Source: Variovorax sp. SG517
GTDB taxonomy: Bacteria; Pseudomonadota; Gammaproteobacteria; Burkholderiales; Burkholderiaceae_C
DNA: 64,000 bases
Direction of reading: 5' to 3'
Assembly: GCF_013376045.1 (NCBI RefSeq)
Contig: NZ_JABMJG010000002.1
Span: forward strand, 558,001-622,000
Below are positions 16,657-24,949 of this stretch, one piece after another. The notes beneath the pieces were generated by a model. The model worked only from the letters and a program-made list of their open reading frames with translations, was not told the DNA's origin and searched no databases. The stretch's first letter is position 1, and every line of letters starts with the position of its first letter. The translations under genes were made by a program, and so were the position numbers.

Positions 16657-19032
16657 TTACTTGCGAAGCCCCTGCAGCTTGGCGAAGGCATTGGCCATCT
16701 GGCCGGCCGGTTGCGGCGAGCTGTCGCGGCGGCCGTGCTGCTGCTGGCCGCGTCCCGCCCCTTCGAAGCGGTTGTCGCGCGGCCCGTCGCGGCGTGCGGG
16801 GGCGGCGTCGAGCTTCATCGACAGGCCGATGCGCTTGCGGGCCACGTCCACTTCCATCACCTTGACCTTGACGATGTCGCCGGTCTTCACGACCTCGCGT
16901 GCGTCGTTCACGAACTTGTGGCTCAGCTGGCTCACGTGGACCAGGCCGTCCTGGTGCACGCCGAGATCGACGAAGGCGCCGAACTGGGCCACGTTGCTCA
17001 CGGTGCCTTCGAGCACCATGCCCTCCTTCAGGTCGGCGATGTCTTCCACGCCGTCGTTGAAGCGCGCCACCTTGAAGTCGGGGCGCGGGTCGCGGCCGGG
17101 CTTCTCGAGTTCGCCCAGGATGTCCTTGACGGTGATCACGCCGAACTTCTCGTTGGCGAACAGCTCGGGCTTCAGCGTCTTGAGCATGTCGGCGCGCCCC
17201 ATCAGCTCGGTGATGGGCTTGCCGGTCTTGACGATGATCTGCTCGACCAGCGGATAGGTCTCGGGGTGCACGCCGGTGATGTCCAGCGGGTCGGCGCCGC
17301 CGCGGATGCGCAGGAAGCCCGCGCTTTGTTCAAAAGCCTTGGGGCCAAAGCCGGTCACGTCCAGCAGCTGCTTGCGGGTGGAGAACGCGCCGTTGGCTTC
17401 GCGCCAGCGCACCACCGCCTTCGCCACGCTGGACGACAGGCCCGACACGCGGCTGAGCAGCGGCACGCTGGCGGTGTTGAGGTCCACCCCGACGGAGTTC
17501 ACGCAGTCTTCCACCACGGCCTGCAGCGTGCGCGCGAGCTCGCTCTGGTTCACGTCGTGCTGGTACTGGCCTACGCCGATGCTCTTTGGGTCGATCTTCA
17601 CGAGCTCGGCCAGCGGGTCCTGCAGGCGACGCGCGATGGAGGCGGCGCCGCGCAGGCTCACGTCCACGTCGGGCATTTCCTGCGAGGCGAATTCGCTGGC
17701 GGAGTACACCGAGGCGCCGGCCTCGCTCACCACCACCTTGTCGACCTTCAGTTCGGGCGCGCCGGCCTGCGCGGCCATCTTGGCCAGCAGCTTGATGAGG
17801 TCGGCAGCTAGCTTGTCGGTCTCGCGGCTGGCGGTGCCGTTGCCAATGGCGATCAGGTTCACGCCGTGCTTGGCGCACAGCTTGCCCAGGGTGTGGAGCG
17901 AGCCCTCCCAGTCCTTGCGCGGCTCGTGCGGGAACACGGTGGCGGTCTCGACCAGCTTGCCGGTGGAGTCGACCACGGCCACCTTCACGCCGGTGCGGAT
18001 GCCGGGGTCCAGGCCCATCACCACGCGCGGGCCGGCGGGCGCGGCCAGCAGCAGGTCGCGCAGGTTGTCGGCGAACACCTTGATGGCGACCTTCTCGGCG
18101 TCTTCGCGCAGGCGGGTGAACAGGTCGCGCTCGGTGGACAGCGCCAGCTTCACGCGCCAGGTCCAGGCCACGCACTTGCGGATCAGGTCATCGGCCGGGC
18201 GGCCCGAATGGCTCCAGCCCAGGTGCAGCGCGATGCGGCCTTCGGCGATGCTGGGCTTGCCCGGTTCGGGCTCCACGGGCAGCACCAGCTTGGCGTCGAG
18301 GATCTCGAGCGCGCGGCCGCGGAACACGGCCAGCGCGCGGTGCGAGGGCACGCGGCCGATGGGCTCGTCGTATTCGAAGTAGTCGCGGAACTTGGCGACG
18401 TCGGCGTTGTTCTCGTCCTTGCCGGCCATGAGGCTGGAGCGCAGCAGGCCCTCGTTCCAGAGCCATTCGCGCAGGCTCTGCACCAGCGCGGCGTCTTCGG
18501 CCCAGCGCTCGGAAAGGATGTCGCGCACGCCGTCGAGCACGAGCGGCACGGTGGAGAAATCGGGGCCCGGCTTGCCGTCGTCGAGCGTGGTGGCGGGCTG
18601 CAGGAAGGCCTTGGCTTCCACGGCGGGGTCGAGCGTGGGGTCGGCCAGCAGCTTGTCGGCCAGCGGCTCGATGCCGAACTCGCGGGCGATCTGGCCCTTG
18701 GTGCGGCGCTTCTGCTTGAACGGCAGGTAGAGGTCTTCGAGTTCCTGCTTGGTGGGCGCCAGCTCGATGGCGGCGCGCAGATCGGGGGTCAGCTTGCCCT
18801 GTTCGTCGATGGCCTTGAGCACGGCCACGCGGCGGTCTTCGAGTTCGCGCAGGTAGGAAAGACGCGCTTCGAGTTCGCGCAGCTGGGTGTCGTCGAGGCC
18901 ATCGGTGGCTTCCTTGCGGTAGCGGGCGATGAATGGAACCGTGGCGCCTCCGTCGAGCAGTTCGACGGCGGCCTTCACCTGGTTCTCGCCGACCTTGATC
19001 TCGACGGCGAGCTGGCGAATGATTTTCTGCAT
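16657..19032 (-). CDS. tex: Tex-family RNA-binding transcription accessory protein
   Basis: A 791-residue Tex protein with the full domain order: N-terminal helical domain (QLAVEIKVGENQVKAAVELL, then GATVPFIARYRKEATDGLDD), a YqgF/RNase H-like domain (GLDPGIRTGVKVAVVD), the helix-hairpin-helix region (SVGVDLNTASVPLL, VSGLSSSVAKAVVRWR) and a C-terminal S1 domain (GTVSNVAQFGAFVDLGVHQDGLVHVSQ). The tail after S1 is Gly/Arg/Gln-rich. Tex binds nucleic acid and affects transcription of some virulence and toxin genes. It stands 81 bases downstream of the NarL-type system on the same strand; no clear terminator separates them. Confidence 0.97.
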   Translation of the reverse strand: MQKIIRQLAVEIKVGENQVKAAVELLDGGATVPFIARYRKEATDGLDDTQLRELEARLSYLRELEDRRVAVLKAIDEQGKLTPDLRAAIELAPTKQELEDLYLPFKQKRRTKGQIAREFGIEPLADKLLADPTLDPAVEAKAFLQPATTLDDGKPGPDFSTVPLVLDGVRDILSERWAEDAALVQSLREWLWNEGLLRSSLMAGKDENNADVAKFRDYFEYDEPIGRVPSHRALAVFRGRALEILDAKLVLPVEPEPGKPSIAEGRIALHLGWSHSGRPADDLIRKCVAWTWRVKLALSTERDLFTRLREDAEKVAIKVFADNLRDLLLAAPAGPRVVMGLDPGIRTGVKVAVVDSTGKLVETATVFPHEPRKDWEGSLHTLGKLCAKHGVNLIAIGNGTASRETDKLAADLIKLLAKMAAQAGAPELKVDKVVVSEAGASVYSASEFASQEMPDVDVSLRGAASIARRLQDPLAELVKIDPKSIGVGQYQHDVNQSELARTLQAVVEDCVNSVGVDLNTASVPLLSRVSGLSSSVAKAVVRWREANGAFSTRKQLLDVTGFGPKAFEQSAGFLRIRGGADPLDITGVHPETYPLVEQIIVKTGKPITELMGRADMLKTLKPELFANEKFGVITVKDILGELEKPGRDPRPDFKVARFNDGVEDIADLKEGMVLEGTVSNVAQFGAFVDLGVHQDGLVHVSQLSHKFVNDAREVVKTGDIVKVKVMEVDVARKRIGLSMKLDAAPARRDGPRDNRFEGAGRGQQQHGRRDSSPQPAGQMANAFAKLQGLRK

Positions 19033-19113
19033 GTCTTGAGCGCGTCCCTGGCAAAGCGCGGGAGTTTGCCATAGGCGGGAACGGCATCCGCGCCGGGTCG
19101 CCCGGCGGGCGTG

Positions 19114-20118
19114 TTACAGCATGCTTTCGTGTTCGGGCCGTGCTTCGGGCTGCTGCGGCGGCTGGCCAGCCGCCTCGCAGGGCACCACCAGCCGCACGCA
19201 CAGGCCGTGCGGCGCCACGGGAGAGATGTCGAGCTCGGCACCGATCGCCTCGGCGCGCGAATGCATGCTGCGCAGCCCCTTGCCGAGGCTTTCGGGAAAG
19301 TGCCCTTCCCCGGCCGGCAGGCTGCCCGGCGCGCCCAGCCCCCGGCCGTTGTCCCGCACTTCGAGCGACATCGCCCGGCCGCGCTGCTGCGGCTCCACGC
19401 GCAGCTCGACGCGGGTCGCACGGGAGTGGCGCAAGGCGTTGGACAAGGCCTCCTGCGCCACGCGGCAGACCTGTGACGCGGTTTCAGTCGGCATGGGGAA
19501 GGTTTCGGAATCGGGCGAGACGCTCCAGTCGAGCGCGATGCCCATGCGCTCGAACGCGGGCCTCAGCCGGTAGCGCAGATGGCCCAGCCGCTCGACCACG
19601 GTGCTGTCGCCCTGGTCGTCCAGGTCGTCCACGGTCATCTGCAGTTCGAGCAGGCAGGCCTGCAGCGCCATGGAGAGGCTGTCGGACCCGCCCGACCTGG
19701 GGTCCTGGCTGGCCAGCAGCGCCACCAGCCTGGAGCCGACGCCGTCGTGCAGGTCGTTGGCGATGCGGCGGCGCTCGGCCATCACCGCCTGGGCCTGGCG
19801 GCAGCGCGATGCGCGCCGCTGCGAGAAATACCAGATGCCCAGGATCATGCCCAGCACCAGCACGTTGACCACCTGCAGCGCCCAGAAGGTGAACGGCATG
19901 TCCTGCGCCATGACCGTGATGGCCGACCCCGCCCTGATGACCTGCGCGGCAACCGGCGTCAGGTGCAGCGCGCCGGCCAGCGCGGCCCACATCAGCAGCC
20001 GCCGGCGCGAGACGCGCGAGTAGAGCCACGTCAGCAGCAGGAGCCACGAGCCGATCGACAACCACACGAACTGGTCTTCCAGAATGTGCGGAAGCTGAAG
20101 CACCTGCGGCGCGAGCAT
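19114..20118 (-). CDS. NarX/DesK-type (HisKA_3) sensor histidine kinase
   Basis: A 334-residue membrane kinase with three predicted membrane segments in the first 100 residues (WLSIGSWLLLLTWLY, LLMWAALAGALHL, ALQVVNVLVLGMILGIWYF) and no large periplasmic domain. The dimerisation domain has His124 in RRRIANDLHDGVGSRL, the HisKA_3 motif, followed by an HATPase_c domain (AQEALSNALRHSRA, DNGRGLG). The start at 20118 leaves 8 bases after the response regulator stop. The signal is unknown; the lack of a periplasmic domain suggests sensing within or near the membrane. Confidence 0.9.
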   Translation of the reverse strand: MLAPQVLQLPHILEDQFVWLSIGSWLLLLTWLYSRVSRRRLLMWAALAGALHLTPVAAQVIRAGSAITVMAQDMPFTFWALQVVNVLVLGMILGIWYFSQRRASRCRQAQAVMAERRRIANDLHDGVGSRLVALLASQDPRSGGSDSLSMALQACLLELQMTVDDLDDQGDSTVVERLGHLRYRLRPAFERMGIALDWSVSPDSETFPMPTETASQVCRVAQEALSNALRHSRATRVELRVEPQQRGRAMSLEVRDNGRGLGAPGSLPAGEGHFPESLGKGLRSMHSRAEAIGAELDISPVAPHGLCVRLVVPCEAAGQPPQQPEARPEHESML

Positions 20119-20126
20119 GGCATGCC

Positions 20127-20921
20127 CTACAGGAGTCCCCGGTGGGAGGCGAAGCTCACGGCCTGCGCGCGGGTATGGGCGTGCAGCTTGCGATAGATGT
20201 TCTTGACGTGCGCGTTGACCGTCTGGGCGCTGATGGTGAGCTGCAGCGCGATCTCCTCGGTCACGTAGCCCGTTGCTACAAGTCGCAACACTTCGCGCTC
20301 CCGGGTGGATAACGTGGCCTTGCTGTCCGGCGGGCGCACCGGGTTCACGTTGGAGCGCTTGTGGTCGAGGTGCACGAGCAGCCGGCGGGCCAGCCGCGGC
20401 GTGATGGCGGCGCCCCCGTTCACCACCTGCAGCACGGCCTGCGCATAGCTCTGGAACCACGCGTTCTTGACGAGGTAGCCTGAAGCTCCGAGCTCGAAGG
20501 CATGCAGCACCTGGGGTTCGTCCTCGAGCGCGGAGATGACGATGATCTCGGCCGCGCTGCGGTGGCGCTTGGCCTCCTCGATCAGCTCGAATCCGCTGCC
20601 GTCGCCGAGGCGGATGTCGACCATGAGAACGTCGAATTCATGCTGCATCAGCAGCCGGCGTCCCTCGCGCAGGGTACCGGCCTGGCCCTCGATCTGGATG
20701 CGCAGGTCGCCCAGCAGTTCCTGGGCGATGACGCGACGCACGAAGGGGTCGTCGTCCACCAGCAGGACGCGTACTGGTTTGGTTTGCTGCCCTGTAAGGA
20801 AATCGGGCCACGGGAGGGTATCGGCGGAGGGAGCGAGGAGCCCTCCGAACTGCCCCGGGTTCGCATATTTCCTAGACCCATTCCCTGAATCTGTCAACGA
20901 AATGTCGAGATCGCTTTCCAT
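20127..20921 (-). CDS. NarL/FixJ (LuxR-type) response regulator
   Basis: A 264-residue regulator with a receiver domain (VDDD at 55-58, phospho-acceptor D102 in LMVDIRLGDGSG, conserved Lys in YLVKNAW) and a LuxR helix-turn-helix (LSTREREVLRLVATGYVTEEIALQLTIS, then TVNAHVKNIYRKL). The first 48 residues are an unusual extension rich in polar residues; no later ATG would remove it cleanly. It heads the operon with its kinase and is divergent, across 383 bases, from the secreted-protein cluster at 21305, which makes that cluster a candidate target. Confidence 0.92.
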   Translation of the reverse strand: MESDLDISLTDSGNGSRKYANPGQFGGLLAPSADTLPWPDFLTGQQTKPVRVLLVDDDPFVRRVIAQELLGDLRIQIEGQAGTLREGRRLLMQHEFDVLMVDIRLGDGSGFELIEEAKRHRSAAEIIVISALEDEPQVLHAFELGASGYLVKNAWFQSYAQAVLQVVNGGAAITPRLARRLLVHLDHKRSNVNPVRPPDSKATLSTREREVLRLVATGYVTEEIALQLTISAQTVNAHVKNIYRKLHAHTRAQAVSFASHRGLL

Positions 20922-21304
20922 TTCAGCCCCTTTGTGACAACAGGTTCACCTTGTTCGTGACGAAAAGTTAATCCATTTCCATTCAGATTTTTGGTTTCAG
21001 TTTTTTTGATTACTTTGGTTGCATTCTGTTTCGATTCGAGACTGCTGTCCATCGGAAGTTGTACTTTTCCCTTTGTCCCGGCACGTAAAGATGTCCTCCG
21101 GGTCGCTCGCGGGAGGGGCTGGAACACGCCTTTCGCCATAGCCTCCCTCTACCCAGCACTGGGCATTCTTCATTCGCTTCCCCGCCAAGAAACTGCATCC
21201 CGGTCGACGCGGAAACCACTTCAGCCCCCGCTTCTGACCGTCAGCTGATGGCCGGATGCTCCGGCGATCGGGTTCGTTTCACCACCATCTCTCGAGGAAG
21301 CATC
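20922..21304. promoter_or_regulatory. A/T-rich divergent intergenic region
   Basis: These 383 bases separate the NarL-type regulator from the secreted-protein cluster. They are far richer in A/T than the window average, with runs of T around 20990-21012. A near-palindrome AGGTTCACCT sits at about 20941-20950 between two GTGAC words. No gene-like frame with a ribosome site was seen. It probably holds both promoters and regulator sites, but I cannot assign -10/-35 boxes with confidence. Confidence 0.4.
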
Positions 21305-21994
21305 ATGAAGAAGACTCTCATCGCCATCGCAGTGGTCCTGGTAGGAAGCGTCGCCTCTGCCACGAGCACCACGGCCCTTGCCGCCACCAGCACGACGACC
21401 GGCTCTTCCAGCTCGGCCGGCTCGGTGGCAGCCAGTTCCGGCACGGGCAGTGCACTGAGCTACAACGCGGCAAATTCCAGCTCGTCGGCCTCGGCCAACG
21501 CGGGGGGCGGCGCCGTGAGCTTCCCGGGCCTGCGCATCGGCGGCGCCACCGCCAGCGGCACGGCAACGACCCAGGGCAGCGTGACCAGCATGGCCGTGAC
21601 GACCGGCAACGGCCTCGCGACGGGCGGTGCCAACGCCCAGGCCAATGCAGGCGCATCGGCCAATGCCAACTACAGCGCGGGCGGCCCGAACTCGGTGAGC
21701 GGCAGCGCCGGCGGTACCGCCTCCTCCACCACCAACAACACGGCGGCAACGGCCGCCGGCCCCGGCGGCGGCATTGCCATCGTGACGCGCACCTCCGGCA
21801 CGACGTCGGGCTTCAGCGCCTCCTCGGGCGCCATCAACGGCTTCATCAACGGCACCACCACCTCGGCCACCGCGGGCTCCACCGGCGGCTCCTTCGGCGT
21901 GACCAATGTCAGCTTCGGCAATGCCGGCGGCTTCAGCAACGGCGGCGGCACCGGCGGCCTGGCCGGCGCCGGCTCGACGGCTTCGGCACCCTGA
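21305..21994 (+). CDS. Secreted Ser/Ala/Gly/Thr-rich low-complexity protein, function unknown
   Basis: A 229-residue protein with a clear signal peptide (MKKTLIAIAVVLVGSVASA) and a GAGGAAG ribosome site. The mature chain is almost wholly Ser, Ala, Gly, Thr and Asn with no Cys, no charged clusters and no membrane segment: alternating stretches such as ANAQANAGASANANYSAGG and later GGSFGVTNVSFGNAGG. Such composition is seen in surface fibres, silk-like or amyloid-like matrix proteins, but no curlin or Fap repeat is present, so this is only an analogy. It is the first of three consecutive secreted proteins, downstream of a divergent two-component system. I do not recognise the family. Confidence 0.75.
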   Translation: MKKTLIAIAVVLVGSVASATSTTALAATSTTTGSSSSAGSVAASSGTGSALSYNAANSSSSASANAGGGAVSFPGLRIGGATASGTATTQGSVTSMAVTTGNGLATGGANAQANAGASANANYSAGGPNSVSGSAGGTASSTTNNTAATAAGPGGGIAIVTRTSGTTSGFSASSGAINGFINGTTTSATAGSTGGSFGVTNVSFGNAGGFSNGGGTGGLAGAGSTASAP

Positions 21995-22028
21995 GCTTCA
22001 CCGGCATCCGGTTGTTGCATTCGGAAAT

Positions 22029-22050
22029 GGGGAGGGGTGCGCCCCTCCCC
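22029..22050 (+). promoter_or_regulatory. Perfect 9-bp GC hairpin between two secreted-protein genes
   Basis: GGGGAGGGG (22029-22037), loop TGCG, CCCCTCCCC (22042-22050). The stem has no mismatch and is followed by CGCCACCAAAGGAG, not by a T tract, so it is not a canonical terminator. It ends 22 bases before the ATG at 22073, just ahead of the ribosome site. It could protect the upstream mRNA from decay or tune the ratio of the two products. Confidence 0.55.
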
Positions 22051-22072
22051 CGCCACCAAAGGAGTCGAGAAA

Positions 22073-22930
22073 ATGAAAAAACTTATCGTCCTGGCCTTGC
22101 TGGGCCTGTCCGCGGGCGCGATGGCGCAAACCACGGCGGGCGGAGCCAACAACCAGTCATCGAGTTCGGCCACCACCTCGGCACAGGGCAACAGCCAGGC
22201 CGTGAACTTCAACACCACCAACCCGTCGACGGTGACCCAGAACGTCAACAGCAGCGGCGCGACGACCAGCACCATCGACTACCGCGGCAGCTACACCATC
22301 AAGAACGTGCCGTCGGTCAACGGCCCCAACCTGACGACCAGCAACGACACCTGCATGGGCAGCACCAGCGCCAGCGCGAACGGCCCGGGCGTCGGCCTCA
22401 GCTTCGGCACCACCTGGACGGACGAGCACTGCAAGCGGCTGAAGATGAGCCGCGAGCTCTGGAACAAGGGCATGAAGGCTGCCTCGCTCGCCATGGACTG
22501 CATGGACCCCGCGGCCTTGGCCGCCCTGGAGATGACGGGCACGAAATGCCCGCAGTCGATGACGGCGGAAGAGCGCGTCTCGGCCTACGGCCCGCAGGCA
22601 TCGGCCAGCGGTGCGCCGGCCTCGCCGCCTCGCCCGGTGGCCGCCGCGCCTGTCGCACCTGTCGTGCCAGCCGCGCCTCCTGCATCGCCGGCGATCGTGC
22701 CCGCTTCGGCCGCCCCGTTGCCGCCGCCACCGGCTCCCGTCGCCGAGGCGGCGCCGCAGCAGGTGGCCGCCGCGCCCGTTGCCGAGCAGGAGCCGCTCGC
22801 AGTGACGACCCCGGTCGCCAGCGCGACGGTGACGCCGATCGACCCGCGCGACGCTGCCGCCATCCGCGCCGCGCACCTGCTCGACGGCCGGTTCGACGAC
22901 GGCCCCGGCCCGCGGACGGTTCCGCAATGA
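22073..22930 (+). CDS. Secreted protein with Asn/Ser-rich head, four-Cys core and Pro/Ala tail, function unknown
   Basis: A 285-residue protein with signal peptide MKKLIVLALLGLSAGAMAQ. Three parts follow: a Ser/Thr/Asn/Gln-rich head (about 20-85), a compact core (about 86-165) with four Cys in the contexts NDTCMGS, DEHCKRL, MDCMDP and TKCPQS, able to form two disulfides, and a long Pro/Ala/Val tail that could span peptidoglycan. The core seems a real conserved fold but I cannot name it. The gene has a good AAAGGAG ribosome site. It lies between two other secreted proteins and is probably co-transcribed with them. Confidence 0.75.
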   Translation: MKKLIVLALLGLSAGAMAQTTAGGANNQSSSSATTSAQGNSQAVNFNTTNPSTVTQNVNSSGATTSTIDYRGSYTIKNVPSVNGPNLTTSNDTCMGSTSASANGPGVGLSFGTTWTDEHCKRLKMSRELWNKGMKAASLAMDCMDPAALAALEMTGTKCPQSMTAEERVSAYGPQASASGAPASPPRPVAAAPVAPVVPAAPPASPAIVPASAAPLPPPPAPVAEAAPQQVAAAPVAEQEPLAVTTPVASATVTPIDPRDAAAIRAAHLLDGRFDDGPGPRTVPQ

Positions 22931-22946
22931 CCGCGCGGAGCCTGAA

Positions 22947-23276
22947 ATGACCAGGACCGTACTTCTCCTCTGGCTGGTGGCCTGCTGCGCGACGACGGCG
23001 GCCGCGGCCGCTTCCGTCGCGCAGCCCACGCTGCGCGTCGAGCGGATGAACATGGGTAGCGGCCTTCAGAACGCACGGGGTACCGAGAATGCGGAAGCGG
23101 TAGGCTCCCTGGGTGTGTGGCACGTGCCGCAGTACATGCCGGGCTACCCCACCGCGGCGACGATCTGGCCGCGCGTGATCGTGATCCAGTGCACCAGCGA
23201 CCTGTGCGCCGGCTACGAGGTCACGCCGGAGATGGGCCGCGGCGAATACCTGTTCTTCGTGCCCGCCGGCAAATAG
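22947..23276 (+). CDS. Small secreted protein, function unknown
   Basis: A 109-residue protein with a signal peptide (VLLLWLVACCATTAAAAA). The mature part has a likely disulfide pair (IQCTSDLCAGY), an aromatic middle (VWHVPQYMPGYPTAATIWPRVIVIQC) and ends EYLFFVPAGK. It begins 16 bases after the preceding gene and looks like the third member of the same operon. No family recognised. Confidence 0.7.
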   Translation: MTRTVLLLWLVACCATTAAAAASVAQPTLRVERMNMGSGLQNARGTENAEAVGSLGVWHVPQYMPGYPTAATIWPRVIVIQCTSDLCAGYEVTPEMGRGEYLFFVPAGK

Positions 23277-23341
23277 ACGGGCAGGCGTGGCGGGCAGACT
23301 GGGGATGGGGGGACGGGGCCGCGTTGCCTTACGCTAGCGGG

Positions 23342-23848
23342 ATGCCCACATTCCCGCGCGTCTTGCGCGCCCTGCTCCGCGCCATCGGCACCGCGCTGGT
23401 CGTTCCGCTGCTGCTCTTCGAGGAATGGGGCTGGGAGCCGCTGGCCGCGCTCGCGGCCCGGCTGTCGCGCCTTCCCTTCTGGGCCGCTCTCGAAGAAAGG
23501 CTTCGGCGCCTGCCGCCCTGGGGCGCGCTGCTGGCCTTCTTCGTTCCGGTGCTGTTGCTGCTGCCGGTGAAGGTGCTGGCGCTGTTCCTGTTCAGCCGGG
23601 GCCATGCCGCCACCGCCCTCACCGTGCTGGTGCTGGCCAAGCTCGTGGGCACCGCCATCGTCGCGCGGATCTTCCAGCTGGTCGAAGGGCCGCTGATGCG
23701 CATTCCCTGGTTTGCCCGCTGGTATCCCCGATGGAAGGCGTGGAAGGACCACGTGCTCACCATCGTGCGCCAGAGCCGCCCCTGGCGCGTGGTGCGGGCG
23801 CTCAACCGGCGGATCGCCCGCGGCTGGCGGCGGTTGAGGGAAGGTTGA
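23342..23848 (+). CDS. Hypothetical inner-membrane protein
   Basis: A 168-residue basic membrane protein starting at ATG 23342. Hydrophobic segments lie at about residues 13-25 (ALVVPLLLFEEWGW), 55-78 (LLAFFVPVLLLLPVKVLALFLF) and 84-103 (ALTVLVLAKLVGTAIVARIF), followed by a highly basic, Trp/Arg-rich cytoplasmic tail (PWFARWYPRWKAWKDHV, RIARGWRRLREG). The length and layout match small uncharacterised proteobacterial membrane proteins. It is 65 bases after the secreted-protein cluster and may or may not belong to it. Confidence 0.75.
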   Translation: MPTFPRVLRALLRAIGTALVVPLLLFEEWGWEPLAALAARLSRLPFWAALEERLRRLPPWGALLAFFVPVLLLLPVKVLALFLFSRGHAATALTVLVLAKLVGTAIVARIFQLVEGPLMRIPWFARWYPRWKAWKDHVLTIVRQSRPWRVVRALNRRIARGWRRLREG

Positions 23849-23854
23849 ATGAAT

Positions 23855-23894
23855 TTACCCGGGTTATATTGCGATTCTTATTTAACCCGGGTAA
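23855..23894. promoter_or_regulatory. Paired ACCCGGGT promoter element upstream of GIY-YIG gene
   Basis: TTACCCGGGTT at 23855-23865 and its exact reverse complement AACCCGGGTAA at 23884-23894 form an 11-bp inverted repeat with an 18-base A/T-rich spacer. Each half is centred on the palindrome ACCCGGGT and is followed by an ATAT run, so the two are also near direct repeats 28 bases apart. The right half ends 10 bases before the ATG at 23905. The composition contrasts sharply with the GC-rich surroundings, which suggests binding by a dimeric regulator. Confidence 0.6.
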
Positions 23895-23904
23895 TATAAG
23901 AAGA

Positions 23905-24267
23905 ATGAACCTCTCCACGGAAAGCCGCCGCGCCCTCGTGCGGCAATACAAGGAAACGCCGCGCCCCGCAGGCGTCTACGTCATCCGCAACGGCTCGAGC
24001 GGCCGCGTCTACGTGGGCGGAAGCCTGGACGTCGAAGGTGCGATGAACCGCGCGCGCTTCGAGCTGAACATGCGCAGCCACCGCAGCAAGGCGCTCGGGC
24101 AGGACTGGATCGCGCACGGCGCAGGCCATTTCAGCTTCGAGGTGATCGACCGCGTCAAGGAGCGCGAAGACCCCGCCTTCGATCGAAAGGCTGAACTCGA
24201 AAGGCTTCTTTCGCTCTGGCAGGAAGAGCTGCAGTGCTTCGGGCCGAAGGGCTACAACACGCGTTGA
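23905..24267 (+). CDS. GIY-YIG domain protein
   Basis: A 120-residue protein whose N-terminal half is a GIY-YIG fold: GVY at 23-25 and VYVG at 35-38, then MNRARFELNMRSHRSKALGQDW with conserved Arg/His, FSFEVID, and the late Glu-rich helix (ELERLLSLWQEEL) and GYNTR. Most GIY-YIG proteins are endonucleases or structure-specific nucleases. No fused domain and no adjacent methylase is present, so neither restriction nor homing is supported. The leader with paired ACCCGGGT boxes indicates its own tight regulation. Confidence 0.85.
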   Translation: MNLSTESRRALVRQYKETPRPAGVYVIRNGSSGRVYVGGSLDVEGAMNRARFELNMRSHRSKALGQDWIAHGAGHFSFEVIDRVKEREDPAFDRKAELERLLSLWQEELQCFGPKGYNTR

Positions 24268-24382
24268 AACATGCACCGGGCACCCATGCGACACATGGCG
24301 AAGAGATGACGCGCACCAAAGCGCGGCAGCGAGTAGATTACGCACCTCGTTTCGCTTGGTACCCCCAGGAACAAACACCCGA

Positions 24383-24949
24383 ATGTCATCCGACACCCCC
24401 ACCACCCTGACCGTTTTCTTCGGCTTCCAGCGCGTCGCACAGGGCAGCAAGGCCGAAGTGCTCGACCAGCTGCGCCGCCGCGACGATCCCGGCCCCTATC
24501 TCGTGTTCGACGACCAGACCGGCGCGCAGCTCGACCTCGACATGCGCGAGCTTCCGCCCGAGCTGCGCGACCACGAAACCGAGCATCGCGACGATGCCCC
24601 GCGCGGCGTCGGCCGTCCCAAGCTCGGCGTGGTCGCGCGTGAAGTCACGCTGCTGCCGCGCCACTGGGACTGGCTCGGCCGCCAGCCCGGCGGCGCCTCG
24701 GTCGCGCTGCGCAAGCTGGTCGACGACGCCCGCCGCGTGAACGCGGAGCGCGACATCGTGCGCGCCGCACAGGAAGCCGCCTACCGCTTCATGACCGCCA
24801 TCGCGGGCAACCTGCCGGGCTTCGAGGAGGCCACGCGCGCATTGTTCGCCGGCGAGGAGCAGCGCTTCGCCAACCTCATAGAAACCTGGCCCGCGGACGT
24901 GCGCGCCCATCTGCAGAAACTGTCGGCCGCCGGCTGGCGCACCCAATGA
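24383..24949 (+). CDS. DUF2239 family protein
   Basis: A 188-residue cytosolic protein with the DUF2239 pattern: TVFFGFQRVAQGSKAEV at the start, LVFDDQTGAQLDLDMR, GRPKLGVVAREVTLLPRHWDWL and VALRKLVDDAR. The middle motif (RPKLGVVAREVTLLPRHWDWL) resembles a ribbon-helix-helix-like segment. The function is unknown in the family. The ATG of the MATE gene overlaps its stop (ATGA), so the two are coupled. Confidence 0.85.
   Translation: MSSDTPTTLTVFFGFQRVAQGSKAEVLDQLRRRDDPGPYLVFDDQTGAQLDLDMRELPPELRDHETEHRDDAPRGVGRPKLGVVAREVTLLPRHWDWLGRQPGGASVALRKLVDDARRVNAERDIVRAAQEAAYRFMTAIAGNLPGFEEATRALFAGEEQRFANLIETWPADVRAHLQKLSAAGWRTQ

Noticed and set aside
21305-21994. Idea that the Ser/Ala/Gly-rich protein is a curlin or Fap amyloid subunit
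   Set aside because: No regular curlin or Fap repeat, and no CsgG/CsgE/CsgF or FapF/FapD gene nearby; only composition is similar.
23905-24267. GIY-YIG gene as a restriction or homing endonuclease
   Set aside because: No methyltransferase, intron or intein features around it and no specificity domain; it is a compact single-domain protein.
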